DNA of 23,358 bases. Source: a virus. The notes under the pieces were generated by a model. That model saw only the letters and a list, made by a program, of their open reading frames with translations, searched no databases and had not been told where the DNA came from. Where the stretch lies: positions 1 to 23,358 of IMG/VR virus record IMGVR_UViG_3300025102_000302, one strand, 5' to 3'. Every line of letters starts with the position of its first letter. Positions within the stretch are counted from its first letter, which is position 1. Below, in pieces: positions 1-5,670 of the stretch. A program made the position numbers and the translations under genes.

Positions 1-1
1 T

Positions 2-61
2 CGTCGCATCGAGAAACTCAAAGCCAAAGCCGCACGTAAAAGGTGGCAGAACATGGACTAA
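2..61 (+). CDS. 3' end of an unknown gene (partial)
   Basis: An open frame enters the window and ends at TAA 59-61, giving a short, very basic tail (RRIEKLKAKAARKRWQNMD). It has the same strand and direction as the operon that follows and stops about 120 bases before the next chosen start. The Arg/Lys/Ala-rich helical character is visible, but 19 residues are too few to assign a family. The other two plus frames are less convincing; the first meets a stop at 37-39. Confidence 0.5.
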   Translation, partial: RRIEKLKAKAARKRWQNMD

Positions 62-88
62 AAAACTTAGTATTATAAAAGATTTATC

Positions 89-117
89 TTGCCTTTTACC
101 ATGCTATATGGTAGACT
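89..117 (+). promoter_or_regulatory. Candidate promoter with overlapping inverted repeat
   Basis: TTGCCT at 89-94 and TAGACT at 112-117 are 17 bases apart, each matching a sigma70-type box at four of six positions. The spacer and the first bases of the -10 box hold an inverted repeat, TACCAT (97-102) and ATGGTA (108-113) around a 5-base centre, where a repressor or activator could sit. Transcription starting near 124 would give the DUF3150 gene a leader of about 60 bases. This is the only promoter-like sequence in the gap before the left operon. Both boxes are weak, so this is a suggestion. Confidence 0.35.
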
Positions 118-146
118 ATTCATATGATTGGGAGAGACCTCCTGAC

Positions 147-183
147 CACAAACCAAAAACAAAAACCAAACAAAACAAATACA
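147..183 (+). promoter_or_regulatory. A/C-rich translational leader of the DUF3150 gene
   Basis: The bases before ATG 184 are almost only A and C, with no purine-rich Shine-Dalgarno stretch. They end in ACAAATAC (175-182), one base before the start codon. The same octamer occurs in the leaders of the next three main genes. The likely role is an unstructured ribosome-loading leader; this is inferred from composition and recurrence. Confidence 0.5.
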
Positions 184-1011
184 ATGTCTAAAGACAAACT
201 ACAAATTGGTCTGTTGACCGCCGTGTCATTCAAGACCTTCGCCCCAACAACCAAGAACAAGACAGCCTCACGGCTGTATGCTGACGCGACCAACACGGAC
301 GCAAAGATGACCAAGGCTAGTACCGACTTGATCGACAAGTCATGGGTAGCTGATATCAAGACGGCGGAAAGTTCCGCCCGAACCACCGCAAAGACTATGA
401 CCTTGCCTTGGCTAGATCGTGGCCTCCGTCTTCTTCCGGCGAAGAACGTGACCAAGTTCCAAGACGCGATGGCAAAAGCTAGACGCGAGTGGGAAGACAA
501 GGTCGATGAGTTCGTCACCAAGTATGACGACATAATTGAGGACTCGAAGCGCAAGCTCAACGGCACGTTCAACCCGAACCGTTACCCGTCCAGCGCGGAA
601 ATCCGCTCACGATTCCAGATGCAGTGTGAGTTTATGCCTTTACCAGACAATGACCAACTCAGGCAGGATTTACAAGAAGAGATGGAAGACCTATTTGCAG
701 ATCGGTTGCGTGACGCTGGTAAGGAACTCCGCACCCGTCTCATCGGTAGGCTCGACCACCTTGCCGACAGATGTGCCAGCGTAGGTGGCGAGTCGGCGGG
801 TAAGTGGTTTACCTCTAACGTGACCAATGTGTTGGATCTCTGCGAAGCTATCCCAGATATGCTGATTGGTGACGATCCTGAGTTGGTCAAGGCCATCGAA
901 GACGCCAAGCGTATGCTCGACGGTCTCGATGCTGACGCGATCAAGTCAAGTGAGATCATCGCTCAAGATGTGAAAGCCAAGGCTAGTGCCATCGCATCTT
1001 CTCTAATCTAA
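184..1011 (+). CDS. DUF3150-like protein, partner of MoxR/VWA genes
   Basis: 275 residues from ATG 184. The upstream in-frame ATG at 124 was rejected because it would translate the A/C-rich leader into a Lys/Asn/Gln/Thr-rich stretch. The middle of the protein carries the pattern I associate with DUF3150: a Leu-Pro-Trp plus Arg-Leu-Leu-Pro segment, then a charged helical stretch with FVTKYDD, then a YPSSAEIRSRF segment followed by a short aromatic/Pro strand (FMPLPD). The rest is largely helical, with no membrane segment or signal peptide. In phages such genes usually sit beside a MoxR-type ATPase and a VWA-like protein, as here, where the next two genes follow on the same strand. The molecular role of the family is unknown; an adaptor or scaffold role for the ATPase is inference. 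The assignment is from memory of the family pattern. Confidence 0.7.
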   Translation: MSKDKLQIGLLTAVSFKTFAPTTKNKTASRLYADATNTDAKMTKASTDLIDKSWVADIKTAESSARTTAKTMTLPWLDRGLRLLPAKNVTKFQDAMAKARREWEDKVDEFVTKYDDIIEDSKRKLNGTFNPNRYPSSAEIRSRFQMQCEFMPLPDNDQLRQDLQEEMEDLFADRLRDAGKELRTRLIGRLDHLADRCASVGGESAGKWFTSNVTNVLDLCEAIPDMLIGDDPELVKAIEDAKRMLDGLDADAIKSSEIIAQDVKAKASAIASSLI

Positions 1012-1048
1012 ATAACTAACGGGGGCCGCGCATCCGTCGATAACGCGA

Positions 1049-1081
1049 ATCAAAAAACCAAAAACCAAAACAAATACTATT
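1049..1081 (+). promoter_or_regulatory. A/C-rich translational leader of the MoxR gene
   Basis: Repeated AACCAAAA-type sequence ends in ACAAATAC (1070-1077), four bases before ATG 1082. No Shine-Dalgarno sequence is present. The upstream half of this 70-base gap (1012-1048) is instead G/C-rich, with CGCG on both sides of a short centre that could form a weak hairpin. Confidence 0.5.
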
Positions 1082-2167
1082 ATGTCTACAACTCATACTC
1101 AAATCGTGCCTGATGATATCATTCCCGTCCTTGAACGCTCAACTAAAGCAGGCAACAAGAAGCCGCCGCTGTTCCTTGGATGGTATGGTATGGCCAAAAG
1201 TTTGATGATCCAGAAGTTCTGCGAGCAGAACGACTACCATTTCATCGACTTCCGAATCGCCTACAAGACGTTCAATGACGTCCGTGGATTCCCGATGCCG
1301 AACCGTGAGACCGGAATCATGGAATGGTTTCCTGACGAAGATTGGGACTGGCATCCCACCAAGCGTAACGTGATCCTGTTCGACGAGATCGGGCAAGGAG
1401 CTATCTCAACCTTCAAAGCGTCTATGCAAGCCATGTTGGATCGTTGTGTCGGTAAGATGAAGTTTCCTGAAGGCACTATTGTATGTGCCGCTAGTAATAA
1501 GCTGGACCAGAAGACAGGTTGTCAGCGTATGTTGGCGGCGTTGGTGGATCGTTTCGCGATCTATGATGTGCGCCCTGACATCGGCGGGTTCCAGAGATAC
1601 CTTGAGAAGGAAGGTAAGTCTCCCGAAGTGTTGGCGTTCATCAATGCGAACAGCGACGCCCCTTACAACTTCAAACTAGATGACTGGACTGGTGAGGAGA
1701 ACCTGCCGACATTCAGATCGTTCAGCCGTCTCGACGAGCTTGTGGCCAGCTACGACTCAGCAGAGGAGGCGTCATCTGATCCCCTCCTAGTGCCTCATGC
1801 ACAGTCTTGTGTCGGGCCAAAGTATGGCACGATGTTCGCTTCCTTCCTCAAGCTCGCCAGCAAGGTGGGGGACGTAGGTAGGATGGTCGATGAGTGCCGC
1901 ACCTGTAACATCCCTACGGAACCCAACCTGCAATGGTTGGTGGCCTGTCGCCTCATCACGTTGGCTAACAAGGAGAACATCAAGAATGTCCTCACACTTG
2001 CCCAGCGTCTCTCCACCCCTAACGACCCAGACTGGAAGTCCCGCAAGGAACCTTCCATGATGCAGATGTTTGTGGGTAATGGCCTACGTCGTCGCAGATC
2101 GGACTTGCATCGGACTGAGACTATGCTTAGTTGGCTCTCACATTATGGTGAGTTCCTCGTTGATTAA
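1082..2167 (+). CDS. MoxR-type AAA+ ATPase
   Basis: 361 residues. The P-loop is GWYGMAKS at residues 33-40; Ala before the Lys-Ser is characteristic of MoxR/RavA-type loops (GxxGxAKS/T). Walker B is VILFDE (97-102), a sensor-1 Asn is N139 in the AASN segment, and an arginine finger is likely in DRF (156-158). These are the parts of an active hexameric AAA+ unfoldase or remodeller. The C-terminal third (about 200-361) is helical and lacks recognisable motifs. MoxR ATPases typically work with a VWA-domain partner that recruits substrate, and such a protein is encoded by the next main gene. The enzyme is expected to be cytosolic. Related cobaltochelatase CobS-type ATPases are an alternative label, but no cobalamin genes are nearby. 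Confidence 0.85.
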   Translation: MSTTHTQIVPDDIIPVLERSTKAGNKKPPLFLGWYGMAKSLMIQKFCEQNDYHFIDFRIAYKTFNDVRGFPMPNRETGIMEWFPDEDWDWHPTKRNVILFDEIGQGAISTFKASMQAMLDRCVGKMKFPEGTIVCAASNKLDQKTGCQRMLAALVDRFAIYDVRPDIGGFQRYLEKEGKSPEVLAFINANSDAPYNFKLDDWTGEENLPTFRSFSRLDELVASYDSAEEASSDPLLVPHAQSCVGPKYGTMFASFLKLASKVGDVGRMVDECRTCNIPTEPNLQWLVACRLITLANKENIKNVLTLAQRLSTPNDPDWKSRKEPSMMQMFVGNGLRRRRSDLHRTETMLSWLSHYGEFLVD

Positions 2168-2537
2168 GTTGGCCAAGCCCCCTGCAAACCCGCCCTCTGT
2201 TTTGAGGGTGGGGTGGGACGTAGATGTTGTCAATCTAGTGCGGTGGTTGCGAGCTTATGCTCCTGACCACTATACCAGAAGCGGCTCCAACTACCTCATA
2301 TCGGAGGAGGCTAACAACATTCCCGTGGATGTCATGTCCACCCAAACACAAATACTAAAACTAACACAAAAACAAAATGAATGCGAAAGCAAAAGTAGAA
2401 TACGGAATTCGTCAAGTGGTTACCCACCACGACTTCTTTGGGCCAGCCGTAGTGGCGATGCCTTGGAACCCAGACAACAGCGTCCCCACGGCTTGCACCG
2501 ATGGAACGTCTGTTCGATACAACGAGTCCTTCGTTGA
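2145..2537 (+). CDS. Possible small overlapping ORF, function unknown
   Basis: The 209-base gap between the MoxR and VWA genes is long for this compact operon (other gaps are 70, 20 and 5 bases). It is open throughout in a third frame. From ATG 2145, which overlaps the MoxR end by 23 bases, it would encode 130 residues. The part inside the gap reads like protein, with segments such as VDVVNLVRWLRAY and DHYTRSGSNYLI. Downstream it would read through the A/C-rich leader of the VWA gene and 161 bases into that gene, where it looks like chance sequence. It may be a real small gene, the remnant of one, or accidental. I recognise no family. Confidence 0.3.
   Translation: MVSSSLIKLAKPPANPPSVLRVGWDVDVVNLVRWLRAYAPDHYTRSGSNYLISEEANNIPVDVMSTQTQILKLTQKQNECESKSRIRNSSSGYPPRLLWASRSGDALEPRQQRPHGLHRWNVCSIQRVLR
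2341..2376 (+). promoter_or_regulatory. A/C-rich translational leader of the VWA gene
   Basis: An A/C-rich stretch with sparse T contains ACAAATAC at 2348-2355 and ends in ACAAAAACAAA directly before ATG 2377. The octamer is 21 bases from the start here, farther than in the other three leaders. A purine block GGAGGAGG at 2303-2310 lies 66 bases upstream of the start, too far to serve it. Confidence 0.45.
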
Positions 2538-3672
2538 CGGGCTTACCAAGGCCCAGACCGTGGGGCTTGTCATCCACGAACTGTGCCACCCCTTGTTGGG
2601 TCACCTCGAACGGTTGGCTACTCAGTTCAAGACTGAACATCGTAAGGCGAATATCGCGGCTGACTATGAGTTGAATGGGTTTATTACCTCATACAACAAT
2701 GACGCTGCTATACCTGTGATCCTACCACCTGATGGTTGTATCGATGTCGAGAAGTGGGGGACACTATCGGCTGAAGCGATCTTCAAGAGTCTGGAGCTAC
2801 CCGACCCACCACCACCACCCAAGCCACCTACTAACCCAGATGGCGACGACGAAGGCGGTAACGACGGCGACGACGAAGGCGGTAACGGCGACGACGATAA
2901 CGACGATGACGGTAACGGCGACGACGAAGGCGGTAACGGCGGTAACGACGAAGGCAAAGGTGATGGCAAAGGCGGCAGCAGTGCTGGCGAGTTTGAGATC
3001 CCTAAGAACCCTAAGGACGCTAAAGAACTCAACGACAAGTGGCGTGAGTTACTAAGCTCATGTATCCAAACCGCCAAGCTACGTGGTAGTGCAGGTGGGG
3101 ACTTCCTGAAGAAGCTGGAGGGACTCTACGATACCCCACTCAGTCTCGAAGAGATCCTTAGCAAGTATGTCAGTGAGTTCTGTATTGGTGACGAAAGTAC
3201 CCGACCCGACCGCAAGTTCCTCGCTGTGCATGACATCTGTATTGCTGGAAATGAGGATGAACGGCACGGCACTTTGGTGTTCGTCCGTGATACCTCCGGT
3301 TCTATGGACTCTAAACTCATGAGTAGCGTTACGAGTGTTGTTCAGCAAGCGAGTAATGAACTCGACTTTGAGAAGATTGTGGTCATCGACGCTGATGCCA
3401 GCGTCTGCGATATCGTCGAGTATGAACCCGCCGACAAGATCAGTCTCGACTACAAAGGTGGTGGTGGCACTAACTTCTGCCCCGCCCTCAAGCACGTCGA
3501 AGACAATGTTGAAGACGCCCGTGTCGTCATCTACTTGACTGATGGCTTCGGTGAGTTCCCTGATCACGAACCCCCAACCCCAACCTTGTGGGTCACTTAT
3601 GGCCTTAGTGAATCCCGCTTCCCTTTCGGTGAGACGATTAGCCTCACCGAAATCCTCAAGGCCCAACAGTAA
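2377..3672 (+). CDS. Metallopeptidase-like (DUF2201-type) protein with VWA domain
   Basis: 431 residues. The N-terminal part carries HELCHPLLGH at residues 67-76, an HExxH zinc site with a further His five residues on, as in the DUF2201 metallopeptidase-like family. An Asp/Gly/Asn-rich linker (about 156-198) follows, then a C-terminal VWA-like domain with an intact MIDAS: DTSGS at 305-309, a Thr in the GGGGTNF segment and the LTDG segment near the end. VWA domains of this type partner with MoxR ATPases, and the ATPase gene is directly upstream. The arrangement suggests that the ATPase feeds or remodels substrate captured by the VWA domain, with a possible zinc peptidase step. Proteolysis is inferred from the motif only; in many family members activity is unproven. 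No signal peptide or membrane segment is seen. Confidence 0.82.
   Translation: MNAKAKVEYGIRQVVTHHDFFGPAVVAMPWNPDNSVPTACTDGTSVRYNESFVDGLTKAQTVGLVIHELCHPLLGHLERLATQFKTEHRKANIAADYELNGFITSYNNDAAIPVILPPDGCIDVEKWGTLSAEAIFKSLELPDPPPPPKPPTNPDGDDEGGNDGDDEGGNGDDDNDDDGNGDDEGGNGGNDEGKGDGKGGSSAGEFEIPKNPKDAKELNDKWRELLSSCIQTAKLRGSAGGDFLKKLEGLYDTPLSLEEILSKYVSEFCIGDESTRPDRKFLAVHDICIAGNEDERHGTLVFVRDTSGSMDSKLMSSVTSVVQQASNELDFEKIVVIDADASVCDIVEYEPADKISLDYKGGGGTNFCPALKHVEDNVEDARVVIYLTDGFGEFPDHEPPTPTLWVTYGLSESRFPFGETISLTEILKAQQ
2842..2970 (+). repeat. GDDEGGN-coding acidic repeat
   Basis: A 21-base motif encoding Gly-Asp-Asp-Glu-Gly-Gly-Asn occurs three times with degenerate copies between, forming an acidic, glycine-rich linker between the zinc-peptidase-like and VWA domains. 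The DNA is built almost entirely of GGC, GAC, GAA and AAC triplets. It is not a canonical RTX nonapeptide. Confidence 0.75.
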
Positions 3673-3692
3673 AAACTAACTACAAATACAAA
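3673..3692 (+). promoter_or_regulatory. A/C-rich leader of the 354-residue gene
   Basis: The whole 20-base gap between the VWA stop codon and ATG 3693 is A/C-rich and contains ACAAATAC at 3682-3689, three bases before the start. It leaves no room for a Shine-Dalgarno sequence or promoter. Confidence 0.5.
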
Positions 3693-4757
3693 ATGACTAA
3701 TGTTGAATTAATTGAATCGTTTGGGGTTGACCCAACCCGTAACCTACGCTCTAGCTTCTTCCGCTCTATGGACGGTATGCTGTTCGTAAAAATACCGGAC
3801 ATTCACGGCCGTGTGAAATCGTGGTGTCCCATATTCATTGTGTCTGAGGTGGTGCTATATACGCATCCGTCTTACTCCTACCTCCCTACAAGGGGTAACA
3901 GTGCTTGTTGGAGTGCTTTACAGCGAGTCGCTGCTAAGTTTGGTGAGAAATATACGGTGATATCCACTGAGAGTGCTTTGTCGCTTATCCCCCATAAACT
4001 ATGGCAACCACCCAAGCTACGAGGTGTGCCTAGCCGACAGTGCTTCATACGAGATATCATGAACTTCCTGACGGAGTCCCCCCTTGATCATGCCCCCCGT
4101 TATGGGCCTGATGAGGAGGAGACTAGGAAGCTGCACGCTGACGAGAGTCGGAAGATAGCATGGGAATTTGCGATTACTCAGACCGCTTCCAAGTTCGCGA
4201 AGTCCAAGAAGACCCTTGAGATGGAGATGAACAAAGCAGTGTCCAGTGTCCATGCGAAGGGGATCGAGGACGGTCTCAAAGACCTACGTAAGCACGTTAT
4301 GGCGGATGACTTCACCGAAGCGGAGAAGGCCCACGAACGCCTACATAAGTGTGTGAGAGAACTAGAGCAGATGACCAATCGTTCAGCTTATACCTTAGAC
4401 AAGGCTAAGAAGTCAACGTCGTCCATAGTCTACCGCGCCGTCAGTTGGCGTGAGGAAACGCTCCCTCCAGAGAGGTTCGACAGTTGGAGGAGAGGCTCCG
4501 ATCTCTTCAGCATCAACAATTCCAACATCATCGAGGGGTGGGTAGACTTCTCCAAGTTCTTGACGAACCTCGGTATCGACATACCAAGACCCTTCGGCGA
4601 AGACCTGAGTCACGAATCCGTGTATAGGTTAGCTGCATACCATTCCGTTAGTGCTGAGTCATACTTCAACTTCAGGGACTACATAGAGGACAAGTTGGCT
4701 GAACCCAAAGAGGACGACCAAGAAGAAGCTAAACCCTGTAACCTGTATCTTGGATAA
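3693..4757 (+). CDS. Unknown protein in the MoxR/VWA operon
   Basis: 354 residues; family not recognised. The N-terminal 130 residues look globular and mixed alpha/beta, with a hydrophobic strand (WCPIFIVSEVVLY) in an otherwise soluble protein. Residues of about 145-245 are highly charged and helical, probably a coiled coil (KSKKTLEMEMNKAV and a later EKAHERLHKCVRELEQM). The C-terminus is acidic. It follows the VWA gene by 20 bases and precedes the DUF7178-like gene by 5, so it is co-transcribed with the MoxR/VWA set. It could be a substrate, adaptor or regulator of that set, but nothing in the sequence decides this. The leader octamer supports the start. Confidence 0.8.
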   Translation: MTNVELIESFGVDPTRNLRSSFFRSMDGMLFVKIPDIHGRVKSWCPIFIVSEVVLYTHPSYSYLPTRGNSACWSALQRVAAKFGEKYTVISTESALSLIPHKLWQPPKLRGVPSRQCFIRDIMNFLTESPLDHAPRYGPDEEETRKLHADESRKIAWEFAITQTASKFAKSKKTLEMEMNKAVSSVHAKGIEDGLKDLRKHVMADDFTEAEKAHERLHKCVRELEQMTNRSAYTLDKAKKSTSSIVYRAVSWREETLPPERFDSWRRGSDLFSINNSNIIEGWVDFSKFLTNLGIDIPRPFGEDLSHESVYRLAAYHSVSAESYFNFRDYIEDKLAEPKEDDQEEAKPCNLYLG

Positions 4758-4762
4758 CTGTT

Positions 4763-5389
4763 ATGAGAACCATCAATCAGATAACAGATAGACAAGTCCG
4801 TAACAGGCTCCGTAAATGGCGTAGCCTCGCTACAGAGGAGCAGGTTAAAGCTGGCCGTGTTTGGTATAACGAAGCGGAGGAGGTGGCTAACTCAATAGCA
4901 GAAGTGACTGGTATTGATACGTTCACCGCTGCTGCCGTCATCGCCGCTCTTTCTCCTCGCAACAAGTGGGAGCGTAACACACATGACGCATGGGAGTTGT
5001 GTAAAGCATGGGCTAAAGGTGAGGAACAGGACTCTGTTACCGTCTGCACCTTCCACGCTAACCGTGACAAGGCGTGGCGGATACTGGAGGGGGAGAAGGA
5101 TGTCCTTGCGACCTCACCGAAAGTGTCTGCCTTCGCTGACACCATCGTCAATGGCGTCCTGTCACAGTCAATCGTAGTCGATGTCTGGCACACCAGAGCG
5201 TGTATCGTGACACCGAACGAGGGTGTGGTCGATTGCCAAGCCTCACCTACGGCGGCTCAGTATAGGAGATTAGAAGAGATTACACTTGAAGAAGCGAACC
5301 TTTTAGGTGAGTATCCTTGTGAATACCAAGCTACCATCTGGTGCGCGATTCGCGACAAATGGGAAACACAAAGACGACATGGAAACTAA
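4763..5389 (+). CDS. DUF7178-like phage protein
   Basis: 208 residues. The N-terminal half has the pattern I associate with DUF7178 phage proteins: GRVWYNEA, a helix, then AAVIAALSPRNKWERNTHDA. Further on come TSPKVSAFADTI and VVDVWHTRA, and near the end YQATIWCAIRDKW. The AAVIAALSP helix plus the Val-Asp-x-Trp-x-x-Arg segment faintly resembles helix-hairpin-helix DNA glycosylases such as endonuclease III, where a VD-T/H-x-x-R segment holds the catalytic Asp. That link is inference from memory and would need structure comparison. The gene starts 5 bases after its upstream neighbour and overlaps the next start by 11 bases, so it belongs to the same transcript. Confidence 0.65.
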   Translation: MRTINQITDRQVRNRLRKWRSLATEEQVKAGRVWYNEAEEVANSIAEVTGIDTFTAAAVIAALSPRNKWERNTHDAWELCKAWAKGEEQDSVTVCTFHANRDKAWRILEGEKDVLATSPKVSAFADTIVNGVLSQSIVVDVWHTRACIVTPNEGVVDCQASPTAAQYRRLEEITLEEANLLGEYPCEYQATIWCAIRDKWETQRRHGN

Positions 5390-5627
5390 ACACATAAAAG
5401 TAATTGTAGATGACGGTAAGATAATCAAGGCTAGTTGCCGAAGATTGCCGGACGGTCAGTGGTCAGTAGTTGGGTGGGGTCCGTCCCTGTCTGTAAGAAG
5501 CACAAGTGTTGACAGCGATCCGTTACTCGATGAGTTCATTGACACCTTGCTTTACATCAACAATGTGGAACCCAATGATCTGGATTCCGGTTCTGTCTAC
5601 GACGCTCTCGTAGATGTGATACAATAA
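5379..5627 (+). CDS. Small unknown protein, last gene of left operon
   Basis: 82 residues from ATG 5379. The frame is open farther back to 5307, but that start would overlap the preceding gene by 83 bases, whereas 5379 gives an 11-base overlap typical of coupled phage genes. The product is soluble and acidic: an N-terminal strand-rich part (KHIKVIVDDGKIIKASCRR, then GQWSVVGWG) followed by an acidic helix with DEFIDTLLYI. No family is recognised. A terminator hairpin begins nine bases after its stop, which makes it the last gene of the operon. Confidence 0.65.
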   Translation: METKHIKVIVDDGKIIKASCRRLPDGQWSVVGWGPSLSVRSTSVDSDPLLDEFIDTLLYINNVEPNDLDSGSVYDALVDVIQ

Positions 5628-5635
5628 ATAACATC

Positions 5636-5670
5636 AAGCCTAGCCGTGTGAAAGCGGCTAGGCTTTTATT
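5636..5670. terminator. Intrinsic terminator between convergent operons
   Basis: An 11-bp perfect stem (AAGCCTAGCCG at 5636-5646, CGGCTAGGCTT at 5655-5665) with an 8-base loop is followed on the plus strand by TTATTTATT. On the minus strand the stem is followed by GATGTTATTTATT, so it may work in both directions. It sits between the plus-strand stop at 5627 and the minus-strand stop at 5670, ending both convergent operons. Confidence 0.85.

Noticed and set aside
124-183. Earlier ATG for the DUF3150-like gene
   Set aside because: It would translate the A/C-rich leader into low-complexity Lys/Gln/Asn/Thr sequence; ATG 184 has the same leader layout as the next genes.
2303-2310. GGAGGAGG as a Shine-Dalgarno sequence
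   Set aside because: The nearest ATG codons are 18 or more bases downstream and the VWA start is 66 bases away, so it is not at a working distance for any supported gene.
2842-2970. RTX calcium-binding repeats in the VWA protein
   Set aside because: The spacing is a 7-residue GDDEGGN pattern, not the GGxGxDxUx nonapeptide, and no secretion genes are nearby.
2664-3077. Minus-strand frame rich in Ser/Pro/Leu opposite the acidic repeat
   Set aside because: Its composition is simply the reverse complement of the Gly/Asp/Asn repeat codons.
3079-3666. 195-codon minus-strand open frame opposite the VWA gene
   Set aside because: It is antisense to a gene with intact MIDAS and metal-site motifs, and its translation shows no domain. 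It is a frame shadow.
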